A DNA stretch of 64,000 nucleotides. It comes from Desulfurella acetivorans A63 (GTDB lineage Bacteria; Campylobacterota_A; Desulfurellia; Desulfurellales; Desulfurellaceae). The stretch is from assembly GCA_000517565.1 (NCBI GenBank), contig CP007051.1, positions 519,039-583,038 on the forward strand, read 5' to 3'. The notes under the pieces are model-generated. The model saw only the letters and a list, made by a program, of their open reading frames with translations, was not told the origin of the DNA and did no database searches. A program made the translations under genes and the position numbers. Each line of letters starts with the position of its first letter. Position 1 is the first letter of the stretch. This document shows positions 38,135 through 48,505 of this stretch, one piece after another.

Positions 38135-40054
38135 ATGTTAAGTTTTTTTAGAAAGCACAAAAAATATTTTTTTGTAGTGCTTGTTCTTGCTACGCTAAGT
38201 TTTATTGCAGGGGGTGCATACCTTTATGTAGCAGGCCCATTTAAAATGGGTCAAGATGTTGCAATTAAAGTAGGTTCTACAAAAATATCTACGCAAGAGT
38301 ATTTAAACACATATAATCAACTTTATAGTTTTTACTCTAATTTGCTTGCCCAGATGAAAGGTGGTAATGTTACAGAGCAAGATATCAAAAACCTTCATTT
38401 GAAACAAAAAACAGCTGATTTATTAATCGATAGAGCATTGTTATTGCAAGAAGCGAAAAGGGAAGGCATAAAAGTAACGAAAGAAGATATACAAAAAAGT
38501 ATAGAAAAAAATCCAGTATTTGCAGAAAATGGAAAATTTTCCAAAGATAAATATTTGCTTGTTTTAAGGGAAAATCATTTAAAGCCTGCCGAATTTGAAG
38601 CATCTATAAAAAATGATTTATATATAGAAAAACTAAAAGATTCGATGGCAAAAAAAATCAATATTACTGATCAAATGGCAAAAAAATATTTTATAGATAA
38701 TTTTTCTAATATAAAATTATCTTATGTGGATTTTGATGCAAATGCTTTTACACAAAAAGTAACCTATAATGATGCTGACTTAAAGAATTATTATAATAAA
38801 AACAAGCAGGAGTTTACAGAACCGGCTAAAGTAGATATAAAATATGCTGCAATTGATATAACTTATCTTGCACCAAAAGAAAAGGTTACAGACCAGGAAA
38901 TGAAGAGTTTTTATGATACGCATCAGCAAAGTTTTCAGACACCACCACTGTATAAAATTGCTCATATTTTAATTAAGCCAAATGGAAATTCAAAAGAAGA
39001 TTTAAAAGCAACACAAGCCAAGGCAGAAGAAATTTATAAAAAATTAACTCCAGATAATTTTGAACAAATGGCACAAAAATATTCAGATGATCCCTACTCA
39101 AAACCAAAAGGAGGCGTACTTGGTTGGTTGTATCAAAGTATGTTTAAACCAGATAGTGAATTTGCAAAAGTAGCTTTTAGTCTAAAAAAAGGTGAAATTT
39201 CCAAACCTTTCGAAACGCAACTTGGCTATGAAATAGTTTATGTTATGGATACGAAACCTTCAAAAACAATTAGTTTTGATGAAGCAAAACCATATATAAA
39301 ACAAGTATTGCAAATGCAAAAAGCACAGGATAACTTATTCAGAGAAAGCAAAAGAATAGCTTTAATGATTAAAAATCCTGCAGATTTTGATAAAATTTGT
39401 AAACAAGAAGGCTTAAAAGTACACCAGACAGGGTTGGTAGCAATAGATTCTAATGTATTACCTCAAAATATTCTTCAGAAAGCTTATGAATCTACAACAA
39501 ATACATTACTCGGTCCCGATGAAGTTAAAGTAAACAATAATACTGCTTACATAATTTATGAAACTACAGAAAAGAAAAACCCATACTTACCAGATTTTGA
39601 TAAAGTAAAAGACAAAGTTATAAAAGCTTACATTAAATATAAAGCTAAAGAGCTAGCAAAAGATGCATTTTTAAAAGCTTTAACTGAAAAACCACTTAAT
39701 TTAGAGAAGATAGCGTCTGAGTATAATTTAAAAATTCAAACAACTCCAATGTTTTCAAAAATGAACCCAGACCCTAATTTTGCCTGTTTTAATAATGCAG
39801 AAAATATCGATTTTATTTTCAAGCAAAATAAAGGTTTTGTAGGTAGCTGCAGCGCAAATTCGGATAATTATATTTACCAGATTGCCGACAAAAAAGCAGA
39901 TATGAATCTTTATGAGCAATATAAAAATCAGCTTAAAGCTCAAATAAAAGATCAAGAAGTTAGCAAAGCTCTTGAAAATTTATTAAAGACTCTAAAAGCA
40001 AATACAAAAATTGTAATAAATCCCCAAATTGTAAATGAAAGTGCAAATCAATAA
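38135..40054 (+). CDS. ppiD: Membrane-anchored periplasmic chaperone/PPIase (PpiD/SurA-like)
   Basis: 639 residues. One N-terminal membrane helix (about 12-33) is followed by a SurA_N-type helical domain containing [19 protein letters not shown] parvulin domain (about 265-380) includes [29 protein letters not shown] and [19 protein letters not shown] second helical/PPIase-like region makes up the C terminus. It helps outer-membrane and secreted proteins fold. The 3' end overlaps nth by 20 bases. Confidence 0.9.
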   Translation: MLSFFRKHKKYFFVVLVLATLSFIAGGAYLYVAGPFKMGQDVAIKVGSTKISTQEYLNTYNQLYSFYSNLLAQMKGGNVTEQDIKNLHLKQKTADLLIDRALLLQEAKREGIKVTKEDIQKSIEKNPVFAENGKFSKDKYLLVLRENHLKPAEFEASIKNDLYIEKLKDSMAKKINITDQMAKKYFIDNFSNIKLSYVDFDANAFTQKVTYNDADLKNYYNKNKQEFTEPAKVDIKYAAIDITYLAPKEKVTDQEMKSFYDTHQQSFQTPPLYKIAHILIKPNGNSKEDLKATQAKAEEIYKKLTPDNFEQMAQKYSDDPYSKPKGGVLGWLYQSMFKPDSEFAKVAFSLKKGEISKPFETQLGYEIVYVMDTKPSKTISFDEAKPYIKQVLQMQKAQDNLFRESKRIALMIKNPADFDKICKQEGLKVHQTGLVAIDSNVLPQNILQKAYESTTNTLLGPDEVKVNNNTAYIIYETTEKKNPYLPDFDKVKDKVIKAYIKYKAKELAKDAFLKALTEKPLNLEKIASEYNLKIQTTPMFSKMNPDPNFACFNNAENIDFIFKQNKGFVGSCSANSDNYIYQIADKKADMNLYEQYKNQLKAQIKDQEVSKALENLLKTLKANTKIVINPQIVNESANQ

Positions 40055-40685
40055 GATAATTGAGATACTTAAAGAAATTTACCCTTCCTTGCAAGAGCCT
40101 ATTGTTACAGAGGTTGCAAGAGAGGGTAACCCTTTTTTTGTTTTGATTTCTACTATACTGAGTTTGCGCACAAAAGATAAAACAACAAAAGAAGCTACTC
40201 AAAGGCTATTAAGTGTAGCAAAAACGCCAAATGAAATGCTCAAATTAACGCAAGAGCAAATTGCAAAACTTATTTACCCGGTAGGTTTTTATAATGTCAA
40301 AGCAAAAAACATACTCGAAGTATGCAAAATTCTGGTAGAAAAGTACGACTCTAAAGTGCCAGATAGTATTGAAGATTTGCTTAGTTTGCCAAATGTTGGA
40401 AGAAAAACGGCAAATCTTGTTTTATCAAAAGGTTTTAATATTCCTGCAATTTGTGTGGATATTCATGTTCATAGAATTTCTAATAGATTAGGTATTGTAA
40501 AGACAAAAACACCAGTTCAAACAGAATTTGAACTTATGAAAGTGTTGCCAAAACAGTACTGGATTGAGTATAACGATTTGCTTGTGCCTTTTGGTCAAAA
40601 TATATGCACGCCAATATCGCCATTTTGCTCAAAGTGCAAGTTAAGTTTTATATGTCCTAAAATTGGCGTTAAAAGCTCAAGATGA
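40035..40685 (+). CDS. nth: Endonuclease III (base-excision repair glycosylase/AP lyase)
   Basis: 216 residues. The HhH motif [20 protein letters not shown] includes the catalytic Lys region, and the catalytic Asp lies in [14 protein letters not shown]. The C-terminal iron-sulfur loop C-x6-C-x2-C-x5-C ([17 protein letters not shown]) is complete. It removes oxidised pyrimidines. The start lies inside ppiD; GTG at 40041 is an alternative two codons later. Confidence 0.95.
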   Translation: MKVQINKIIEILKEIYPSLQEPIVTEVAREGNPFFVLISTILSLRTKDKTTKEATQRLLSVAKTPNEMLKLTQEQIAKLIYPVGFYNVKAKNILEVCKILVEKYDSKVPDSIEDLLSLPNVGRKTANLVLSKGFNIPAICVDIHVHRISNRLGIVKTKTPVQTEFELMKVLPKQYWIEYNDLLVPFGQNICTPISPFCSKCKLSFICPKIGVKSSR

Positions 40686-41443
40686 GTTACATTGAAACGC
40701 TTAAAAATTGTGCTAAAGATAAAAAAAGAGGCTCGCTTGATATAGCTTTAGATATTATTGAAGCAAGTTTTGCGCTTGCAAACTTAAATGAAAACAAAAA
40801 ACTAATTGTATTATTGAAAGAAATAATAAAAAAGCAGCCTTCGATGGCTCTTGTTATAAATGTGTGTTTTAAAATAATAGATTTGTTAAAACAAGATGAA
40901 ATCCAAAAGATAGCTTTTTTAAAACAAGATTTACTTGACTTTATACAAGAATCTACACTAAAAGCCTCAAAATTTTTAGATGGAAAATCTGTATGTACAA
41001 TTTCTTACTCAAAAGAAGTTTTTTTAAGTATTGCAAAATCTTTGTGCAAAACTATTTATATTGGTATAGGTCATCCAAAAAAGGAAGGTGAAGCTTTTGC
41101 TTTAGATTTGAAAAAAATCGGTAAGAATGTTGTGGTATTTGAAGATAATAATTACTTATTTGGTGCCAAAATGTGTGATGTATTTTTAAGTGGTGCAGAT
41201 GCTTTGTTTGATGATTTTTTTATAAATAAATCGCAAACCTTTTGTTTATGTTTGCTTGCAAGATACTTTAAAAAGCCTTTTTATGTAATAGCAAACAAAT
41301 ACAAATATTTACCAGAAAAGCTAAAAAATTACTATAAAATTTTACAAATGCCAAAATCTGAGGTTACAAAAAAAGATTTAGATACATATAATGTATATTT
41401 TGAAGAAATACCTTTAGAATTTGTTACTTTAATAGGGGGTTAA
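40682..41443 (+). CDS. eIF2B alpha/beta/delta-like protein
   Basis: 253 residues. The pattern of the eIF-2B/MtnA/ribose-1,5-bisphosphate isomerase superfamily is visible in the C-terminal Rossmann part: [17 protein letters not shown], then [20 protein letters not shown], and [16 protein letters not shown] near the end. The N-terminal part is helical. The family isomerises sugar phosphates or binds nucleotides. The Asp in SGADA is kept, but the Cys/Asp pair needed for MtnA activity was not confirmed. It overlaps nth and lies 2 bases before a radical SAM gene. Confidence 0.75.
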   Translation: MSYIETLKNCAKDKKRGSLDIALDIIEASFALANLNENKKLIVLLKEIIKKQPSMALVINVCFKIIDLLKQDEIQKIAFLKQDLLDFIQESTLKASKFLDGKSVCTISYSKEVFLSIAKSLCKTIYIGIGHPKKEGEAFALDLKKIGKNVVVFEDNNYLFGAKMCDVFLSGADALFDDFFINKSQTFCLCLLARYFKKPFYVIANKYKYLPEKLKNYYKILQMPKSEVTKKDLDTYNVYFEEIPLEFVTLIGG

Positions 41444-41445
41444 AA

Positions 41446-42369
41446 TTGGAGTTTTTATTTGGACCGGTGCCATCAAGAAGGTTAGGTTTAAGCCTTGGGA
41501 TAAACATAATACCTCACAAAACCTGCAATTATAATTGTGTGTATTGTGAAGTAGGAAAAACCACTAATTTGACAAACAAAAGGCAATCGTTTTACAATAT
41601 TGAAGATATAAAAAAAGATTTTGTTGAGCATGTAGATAAAGTAGGAAAATTTGATTTTATAACTTTTTCTGGTAGTGGCGAACCTACTTTAAACAAAGAT
41701 TTAGGGGAGCTTATAAAGTTTGTAAAAAGCTTTAATAAAGCGAAAATTGCTGTTTTGACAAACGGTAGTTTGCTTTATGATCAGGAAGTAAGGAGAGAGC
41801 TTTATGAAGCCGATGTTGTAATACCAAGTTTGGATGCAGCCATAGAATCCACTTTTAAACGTATCAATCAACCACATAAAGAACTTAACTTAAAAAATAT
41901 TATAGAAGGTTTAAAATTGTTTACGCAAGAATTTAGCGGGGAAGTGTGGCTTGAAATTGTTTTCGCAAAAGGTATAAATGACAAGAAACAGGATATTGAA
42001 GCGCTAATTAAAGCTATTGAGTATATTAAGCCAAAAAAAGTACAAATTGGTACAATTGAAAGGCCTCCAGCGTTCAATGGTATACAAAAACTATCAAATG
42101 ATGAGCTGATGAGTATTTATATGGCTTTGAAAGACTACAATGTTGAGCTTATAAAACCTTTTGCAGACAAAAATGTAAACTTTGATGAATTTTTAGAAAA
42201 ATCTATAATAAAAATGATAAGCATAAGGCCATGTTCAATAGAAGAGCTTTCAGATGTATTTGATGCTAAAAATGAAGATGTTGATAATATAGTTACAAGG
42301 TTAATTAATGAAAAAAAAGCATTTAAAAAAACATTTGGCAATAAGGAATTTATAAGCGCGAGGAATTAA
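41446..42369 (+). CDS. Radical SAM protein (COG0731-like)
   Basis: 307 residues with a TTG start after TAGGGGG. The N terminus FGPVPSRRLGLSLGINIIP is followed by CNYNCVYCEVG, a complete CxxxCxxC, and by FSGSGEPTLN, the SAM-binding GGE-like segment. This matches the 'PVPSRRLG' radical SAM family often annotated as tRNA-wyosine-like (COG0731) in bacteria, whose true role is unproven. A helical, winged-helix-like C-terminal tail follows. The downstream CDF gene starts 2 bases later. Confidence 0.9.
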   Translation: MEFLFGPVPSRRLGLSLGINIIPHKTCNYNCVYCEVGKTTNLTNKRQSFYNIEDIKKDFVEHVDKVGKFDFITFSGSGEPTLNKDLGELIKFVKSFNKAKIAVLTNGSLLYDQEVRRELYEADVVIPSLDAAIESTFKRINQPHKELNLKNIIEGLKLFTQEFSGEVWLEIVFAKGINDKKQDIEALIKAIEYIKPKKVQIGTIERPPAFNGIQKLSNDELMSIYMALKDYNVELIKPFADKNVNFDEFLEKSIIKMISIRPCSIEELSDVFDAKNEDVDNIVTRLINEKKAFKKTFGNKEFISARN

Positions 42370-42371
42370 TA

Positions 42372-43628
42372 TTGAATCAAGCGAATGTAGATTATAAAAA
42401 AGAATCAAAAAAAGTAATAAATAAATTACTTATAGCTTCAACTTTTATAAATTTAGCACTAACAATCATTAAATATGTTCTAGGTAAATGGATTGGAAAT
42501 GTTGCTTTACAGGCTGACGCACTTCACTCTAGTCTTGATGTGCTCTCCAGCGTTATTGTGTTTAGTGCGATGTTTTTTTCTTATATAAAAAGTGAAAAAT
42601 TTCCATTTGGCTTGTATAAATTAGAGAATATAGCATCGAGTTTTGTTTCTCTGCTTATTATATTGACTGCATTTGAGATAGGCTATAGTCTATTTGAAAA
42701 ACGAGAGCCAGTCCACACAAGTGTTTTAAACCAAATAATAGTTGCAATTGTACTATTTTTTATAGTTATTTTAATGTATTTATACAGTAAATATGAAAAA
42801 AAAATAGGTACACAATACTCATCAAGTGGTTTGGTTTCAGATGCCGAACATATTAAAAGTGATTTATTTTCAATTTTTATAATAATTTGTAGCATAATTT
42901 TTTCAATTTTCGGTTTGAATATAGATAAGTATGTAGCTATTGTAATTGTAGTTATGATACTGCATTCTGGTTTTGAATTGTTAAAAAATTCCACGCTTGC
43001 TTTGCTTGATATAAATGTTGATAAAAAGACAATAGAAGCTATAAAACAGGAAATTTCACAATTTGAACATGTAAATGAGATAACTTCCATTAAAGGTCGA
43101 AAAAGCGGACGTTTTATGCTTTTAGAAATTATTGTTAAGCTTGATATTGCAAGTTTTGAGGAAGCACATAAATTATCAAGCCAGATAGAACAGCGTATTT
43201 ATGAAAAATTTCCAAATGTTGATAATGTTATAGTCCACTATGAACCAATTGAAAAAAAGATTGTAAAAATATGTATACCTCAAACAAAAAACGAGCAGAT
43301 ATCAGAAGATTTCAGCAATAGCAAATCTTTTTTGATTATAGATTATGATTTATCAAGAAAAAAAATTTTAAATAAACAGCAAAAACCAAATGATTTTTTA
43401 GAGTTAAAAGAAAAAAAAGGTATTCAGATTGCTTTATATTTAGTTAAAGAAGGCGTGGATATTATTGTAACCACAAAGCATATTGAAAATACTGGTCCAT
43501 ATTTTGTTTTTAAAACGCATAACAAAAAATTTTATGTAGTTGAAAATGTACAAATTGACAATCTGGAAGAATTATTAAAAAGCATTTCAAATAAAATATA
43601 TGTTAAGCAAACAGGGGAGGAAACATAG
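42372..43628 (+). CDS. Cation diffusion facilitator fused to a NifX/NifB-like C-terminal domain
   Basis: 418 residues with a TTG start. About six membrane helices carry the CDF metal site: DALHSSLD and DAEHIKSD. A cytoplasmic CDF domain (about 215-290) ends near HYEPIEK. Beyond the normal CDF length, residues ~292-415 look like a dinitrogenase-cofactor-accessory (NifX/NafY) domain: KICIPQTKNEQISEDFSNSKSF, KEKKGIQIALYLVKEGVDIIV, TGPYFVF. It exports divalent metals (Zn, Fe, Mn or Co); the extra domain may sense or bind metal. Confidence 0.85.
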   Translation: MNQANVDYKKESKKVINKLLIASTFINLALTIIKYVLGKWIGNVALQADALHSSLDVLSSVIVFSAMFFSYIKSEKFPFGLYKLENIASSFVSLLIILTAFEIGYSLFEKREPVHTSVLNQIIVAIVLFFIVILMYLYSKYEKKIGTQYSSSGLVSDAEHIKSDLFSIFIIICSIIFSIFGLNIDKYVAIVIVVMILHSGFELLKNSTLALLDINVDKKTIEAIKQEISQFEHVNEITSIKGRKSGRFMLLEIIVKLDIASFEEAHKLSSQIEQRIYEKFPNVDNVIVHYEPIEKKIVKICIPQTKNEQISEDFSNSKSFLIIDYDLSRKKILNKQQKPNDFLELKEKKGIQIALYLVKEGVDIIVTTKHIENTGPYFVFKTHNKKFYVVENVQIDNLEELLKSISNKIYVKQTGEET

Positions 43629-43630
43629 GT

Positions 43631-44065
43631 ATGATTATTATCGGGAGCGATCATGCGGGTTTTGCTATGAAAGAAGCTATTAAAGAATATTTAGCTGGTT
43701 TAAATTACCTTGTAGAAGATGTGGGCACATTTAATGAAGATTCAGTAGATTATCCCGATTTTGCAAAAAAAGTTGCAAAAAAGGTTCAAGATAGTGATAA
43801 TCTAGGTATTCTTATCTGTGGAACAGGTATTGGTATGAGTATTAGTGCAAATCGTTTTGTGGGTGTAAGATGTGCATTGTGTCATGATGCTTATACAGCA
43901 GAATTTGCACGCAAACATAACAATGCAAATATTTTAGCTTTTGGAGGAAGGACTACAGGTCTTGAGATAGCAAAACAAATGGTGTATATTTTTTTAAACA
44001 CGTCTTTTGAAGGCGGAAGGCATCAAAGGCGTGTAAATAAAATTGATACGGAAGGTGAAGAATGA
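43631..44065 (+). CDS. rpiB: Ribose-5-phosphate isomerase B
   Basis: 144 residues. The start [20 protein letters not shown], the catalytic Cys in [16 protein letters not shown] and the [12 protein letters not shown] block are those of RpiB. It interconverts ribose-5-P and ribulose-5-P in the pentose phosphate pathway. It overlaps glyA by 4 bases, an arrangement common in bacteria. Confidence 0.95.
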   Translation: MIIIGSDHAGFAMKEAIKEYLAGLNYLVEDVGTFNEDSVDYPDFAKKVAKKVQDSDNLGILICGTGIGMSISANRFVGVRCALCHDAYTAEFARKHNNANILAFGGRTTGLEIAKQMVYIFLNTSFEGGRHQRRVNKIDTEGEE

Positions 44066-45306
44066 ATTTAAAAGACTCATTAAAAGATGCTGACATTGAA
44101 CTTTTTGAGGCTATAGAACAGGAAAAACAAAGACAAAATTTTTCTCTTGAAATGATTGCAAGCGAAAATTTTGTTTCAAGAGCAGTTTTGGAGGCACAGG
44201 GTTCAGTTTTAACAAATAAATATGCTGAAGGTTATCCAGCAAAACGTTATTATGGTGGATGTGAATTTGTTGATATTGCAGAACAACTTGCAATTGATAG
44301 GGCAAAAAAATTATTTGGTGCAGAGTATGTAAATGTCCAACCACATTCTGGATCTCAGGCTAACATGGCAATCTATATGGCAGCTCTCCAGCCAGGCGAT
44401 AGGGTACTTGGCATGGATTTAAGCAATGGTGGACATCTTACGCACGGCTCAAGGGTAAATTTTTCTGGAAAATTGTACCTTACATTTGGATATGGCGTAA
44501 ATCCTGAAACTGGTAGAATTGATTATGATGAAGTAGCTCAAATAGTTGATGAGTTCAAACCAAAACTCATTGTGTGTGGTGCCAGTGCTTATCCAAGGGA
44601 AATTGACTTTAAGAAATTCAGGGAAATTGCAGATAGAGTAGAAGCTTATGTTTTAGCAGATATTGCGCATATAGCAGGTCTTGTTGTGGCTGGTTTACAT
44701 CAAAGTCCAATTCCTTATTGTGAATTTGTTACCACAACAACACACAAAACTCTAAGGGGTCCAAGGGGTGGTATGATAATGTCAAAGGAATTTTTTGGAA
44801 AAGCCATTGATAAAACAATTTTCCCTGGTATTCAAGGTGGACCCTTAATGCATGTGATAGCAGCAAAAGCAGTTTGCTTTAAAGAGGCGTTAAGCCCAGA
44901 GTTTGTTGAGTATCAAAAGCAAATCGTAAGAAACGCTAAAAAACTTGCGCAAGTTTTGATGGAAAACGGCTTTAAGCTAGTATCGGGCGGTACGGATAAT
45001 CACATGATACTGGTTGATCTTACAAATAAAAACATTACAGGAAAAGAGGCTGAAGAAGCGTTAGGTCAAGTAGGTATAACCGTAAATAAAAATACAATTC
45101 CTGGCGAAACAAAAAGTCCTTTTATTGCAAGTGGCATAAGGATTGGAACTCCAGCACTTACCACACGAGGTATGAAAGAACAGCAGATTGAAATCATAGG
45201 TCAGCTAATCACTGATACATTGAATAATATTGGCAATGAAAAAGTTTATAATAATATTAGACAAGAGGTGAAAAAACTCTGCGAAGAATTTCCTTTGCAC
45301 TATTAA
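44062..45306 (+). CDS. glyA: Serine hydroxymethyltransferase
   Basis: 414 residues. The PLP lysine is in [14 protein letters not shown]; other family blocks are [30 protein letters not shown] and DNHMILVDL. It converts serine and tetrahydrofolate to glycine and methylene-tetrahydrofolate in the cytoplasm. It is complete with no anomaly. The reading frame of the next gene opens inside its 3' end. Confidence 0.97.
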   Translation: MNLKDSLKDADIELFEAIEQEKQRQNFSLEMIASENFVSRAVLEAQGSVLTNKYAEGYPAKRYYGGCEFVDIAEQLAIDRAKKLFGAEYVNVQPHSGSQANMAIYMAALQPGDRVLGMDLSNGGHLTHGSRVNFSGKLYLTFGYGVNPETGRIDYDEVAQIVDEFKPKLIVCGASAYPREIDFKKFREIADRVEAYVLADIAHIAGLVVAGLHQSPIPYCEFVTTTTHKTLRGPRGGMIMSKEFFGKAIDKTIFPGIQGGPLMHVIAAKAVCFKEALSPEFVEYQKQIVRNAKKLAQVLMENGFKLVSGGTDNHMILVDLTNKNITGKEAEEALGQVGITVNKNTIPGETKSPFIASGIRIGTPALTTRGMKEQQIEIIGQLITDTLNNIGNEKVYNNIRQEVKKLCEEFPLHY

Positions 45307-45308
45307 TT

Positions 45309-47408
45309 TTGCTTTTTAGCTTTTTAATGCATATAAGCGCTTATGCCTTGAATATAGATTTAAGGAAGATTGGTGGTAAGGATTGTTTTGTGGTTTCAAA
45401 CATTCAAGCTGAATATAAACTTGAAGAACAAAATGGTTTCTTAAAAATACAAATTTTAAACAAAAAAGCCAATACTCAGTTTTATAAAGCTTTAAATAAT
45501 AAATTTTTTGATTTTGTAAGTCTTTTTAATACTTCTGGTAATGTAAATATAATTTTTGGGGCAAAAAAAGGCTATGAGTTGCTTACTAAAAAAGAAACAA
45601 ATGCACTAATTATTGAACCAAAAGAGATACTTCAAGAAAGTAAAGTTGAAAAAAAAGAAAATTACATTGAAAATTCGCTTTTTAAAAAGCCTGAGTTTAA
45701 AATAAGCCTTATTCAAACAAAACCAACAATACAAAATGTGTTTTTTTCAGGTCTGGATGCATATTCACGACATGATTATAAATTAAGTATAGTGCAGTTT
45801 AGTAAATTGACTACAGATCCAAATAATCCCTTTTTTTTAAATGCACTTTACCTTCTTGCATCAAGTTATGAAAAAATTGGTGATTTTGAAAAAGCTATAA
45901 AAACTTACCGTGATATATTAAATTATTCTCTTGAGTTAGATGCCCCGGGGAAAATCCTTTATCAAATTGCGCAAATTTACAAAAAGCAAGGTGATAGCCG
46001 CTATATTGATACGCTTAAAAAAATTGTCGAAGAGTTTCCTTACAGCAACTATGCCGATAAAGCAAAATTTGAACTCGGCAACATTTTTTATGATGCAAAA
46101 AAATACAATCAGGCAATCCTTTATTATACATCTATAACAAAAGAAAGTCCTTTGTATGAAATCGGTATGTTAAAAGCTGGCTATATTTTTTATTTAGAAC
46201 AAAATTATCCTCAGGCAGCTTATCTGTTTTATTTAATAGATTTAAAGAATGTTGATGTGAAAGATAATGAAAAATATATTGCAAAAGCTGCTTATGTGTT
46301 TTGCAAAATGAAAGACTTTAAAAGCGCTGAGAATTTTTTAAGTTATATTCAAACTACTCAATCACCTGATTTTTACATTTCAAAGTCTGAGTGTTTGCTT
46401 TTGCAAAATAATCCAAATTTAGCTTTAAACACAATTTCACAGGCTATTAAAGTTTTTCCATTAAATAAGCAAATCCAAGAAGAAAAAACCAAAATTGATC
46501 TTTTAACACAAAAATTAAACGAACAGCAGCTTGAAAATATAATAAAGCAATATAAAGATAACGAAAAAATTACCCCACTTGCAATGTGGCATTTGGCTAA
46601 AGTTTATTACAATAAAAAAGAGTATGCTAAAGTACTGAATTTGTATGCAAAAACTCTCAGTTCAGCAAATGTAATGGATGAATTTCAAAACCTGGCTCAA
46701 GATAGTTTAAATATGTTTGCAGACCAAAGCGCTAAAAACTTTGATGAAAAATCAATGCATGAAGCATTGAGACTTTCTAATAAATTGAAGCTTAAATTGA
46801 ATTCGTGTAGTTTGGCTAAAAGTTTTATGTTTATTGGGCAATATAAATTAGCTTTCGATTCTGTTGATAAAAATTCTTCCTGTTATAAGTTTATTAAAGC
46901 AAACTATGATATTCAAAAAGGTGATCTAAAAAGCGCGTTATCTGATTTGAATTCACTAAAAGACAAAGACTATCTAAATATTATTTACGGAAAGCTTTCT
47001 TATGCAAATGGAGAACTTAGCAAAGCTAAAATTTTCTTTGAAAAATGTGTAAATTCAAAGGATGAGCTTTTAAAACAATATGCGAAACTTAAATTATCAG
47101 AAATAAATATAGAAAAAAATATTCAAAACAAACCGATTGACAATAAAGAATTTAAAGGACCATTTTTAACAGAAAGCTTATTTTTAAACGCTATGTATTA
47201 TTTTAATAAAAAAGATTATGCCAATGCGATAAATTATTTTGAAAAAGTAGAAAATTACAAAAAATACAATGAACAGGCGCTTTTTTATGAAACATTATGC
47301 CTGATAAACTTAGGTAAAAAAGAGCTTGCATTAAAAAAGCTTGCAATTTTAGAAAAAAACTATCCAAACTCAACATTAACAAAAAAATTAAAGATTTTAC
47401 TACAATGA
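45309..47408 (+). CDS. Exported TPR-repeat protein, start uncertain
   Basis: 699 residues from the TTG at 45309. Residues ~140-330 and 400-690 are tetratricopeptide repeats (for example FSGLDAYSRHDYKLSIVQFS, NALYLLASSYEKIGDFEKAI). The N terminus is hydrophobic and ends ISAYA-LN like a signal peptide, but it lacks the usual basic residues. The open frame goes back to 45261 and would add [12 protein letters not shown], a much better signal sequence, yet only CTG (45279) or ATT codons could start it. It is probably periplasmic and binds proteins; no enzymatic motif was seen. Confidence 0.8.
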   Translation: MLFSFLMHISAYALNIDLRKIGGKDCFVVSNIQAEYKLEEQNGFLKIQILNKKANTQFYKALNNKFFDFVSLFNTSGNVNIIFGAKKGYELLTKKETNALIIEPKEILQESKVEKKENYIENSLFKKPEFKISLIQTKPTIQNVFFSGLDAYSRHDYKLSIVQFSKLTTDPNNPFFLNALYLLASSYEKIGDFEKAIKTYRDILNYSLELDAPGKILYQIAQIYKKQGDSRYIDTLKKIVEEFPYSNYADKAKFELGNIFYDAKKYNQAILYYTSITKESPLYEIGMLKAGYIFYLEQNYPQAAYLFYLIDLKNVDVKDNEKYIAKAAYVFCKMKDFKSAENFLSYIQTTQSPDFYISKSECLLLQNNPNLALNTISQAIKVFPLNKQIQEEKTKIDLLTQKLNEQQLENIIKQYKDNEKITPLAMWHLAKVYYNKKEYAKVLNLYAKTLSSANVMDEFQNLAQDSLNMFADQSAKNFDEKSMHEALRLSNKLKLKLNSCSLAKSFMFIGQYKLAFDSVDKNSSCYKFIKANYDIQKGDLKSALSDLNSLKDKDYLNIIYGKLSYANGELSKAKIFFEKCVNSKDELLKQYAKLKLSEINIEKNIQNKPIDNKEFKGPFLTESLFLNAMYYFNKKDYANAINYFEKVENYKKYNEQALFYETLCLINLGKKELALKKLAILEKNYPNSTLTKKLKILLQ

Positions 47409-48505
47409 ATAAAAATTTGGAAAATTTAGAGTATATATTTGAAAAACTTATAGAAACAACTCAAAATTTAGAAAAATCCCATGAATTGCTAAAACAAAAA
47501 ATTTCTTATTTAGAAGCTAAATTAGAAAATAATAGAAAATATTTGGAAAATATACTAAATAGCATCACAAATGGTGTATGTACAATTGACTTAAACCTTA
47601 AGATTAACTTTTTGAATCCTGCTGCAAAGAAAATTCTCAGTATTGAAGATTATCAAGATAAAAGTTTGAAAGATGTATTTAACATAGATACAAAAAATAT
47701 TGATGAGGTATTGGATTATTTTAATAAGCGTGAAGTATATAATATTAAATTAGACTCGATTAATAATAGAAAATTAAAAATCAATGCTTCCGCTGTATAC
47801 GATAAAGATTTAATAATTGGTGCGGTACTAGTATTTGAAGATATAACAAAGCTTGAAGCATTAGAACTTGAAAATAAGCAAAAAGAAAAACTTGCAACAC
47901 TTGGTCAAATGGCAGCAAGTATCGCGCATGACATAAGAAACCCACTTGCAAGTATACAACTATTTGTTTCACTTCTTGAAGAAGATGAAAGTGATAAAAA
48001 GGAAATTATCAAAAACATAAATATAAATATTAAAAGAATAGATGAAATTATTACCAATACTTTACTTATATCAAAAAAAGTTATAGCTAAGAAAGAACAA
48101 ATAAAACTAAACGAACTTATTGAACAAATAGAAAAAGAAGTAATAAATAAATTAGTTACATACAATGTAATATTTGTAAAAAATGTTCAACCTGTAACAG
48201 TAGTATCGGATGTAAATTTGCTAAGAAGCATAATTACAAATTTATTAACCAATGCCATAGAAGCTGCAAAAACATCTGTTGAGTTGTTTGTTAGTGTTTT
48301 TAATAATAAATTGGTAATTATTGTTAAAGATGATGGTTGTGCACTTAATGATACAAATACAATCTTTGAGCCTTTTTTTTCTGAAAAAAAATCTGGTGTT
48401 GGATTAGGCCTTTTTATTGTAAAAAAAGCCATAGAAGCTTTAGATGGCAAAATAAAGGTTTTTAATGTCAAAAAAACAATATTTATTGTGAAGATAAATG
48501 TCTAG
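47405..48505 (+). CDS. Soluble PAS sensor histidine kinase (NtrB-like)
   Basis: 366 residues and no membrane helix. A coiled coil (about 1-45) is followed by a PAS domain (about 45-150), a HisKA H-box AASIAHDIRNPLASIQ with His175, an N-box NLLTNAIEAAK and a G-box GVGLGLFIVKKAIEA. It would sense a cytoplasmic signal and phosphorylate a response regulator, but none is adjacent. It overlaps the TPR gene by 4 bases, so the exported TPR protein may be functionally linked. Confidence 0.92.
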   Translation: MNKNLENLEYIFEKLIETTQNLEKSHELLKQKISYLEAKLENNRKYLENILNSITNGVCTIDLNLKINFLNPAAKKILSIEDYQDKSLKDVFNIDTKNIDEVLDYFNKREVYNIKLDSINNRKLKINASAVYDKDLIIGAVLVFEDITKLEALELENKQKEKLATLGQMAASIAHDIRNPLASIQLFVSLLEEDESDKKEIIKNININIKRIDEIITNTLLISKKVIAKKEQIKLNELIEQIEKEVINKLVTYNVIFVKNVQPVTVVSDVNLLRSIITNLLTNAIEAAKTSVELFVSVFNNKLVIIVKDDGCALNDTNTIFEPFFSEKKSGVGLGLFIVKKAIEALDGKIKVFNVKKTIFIVKINV

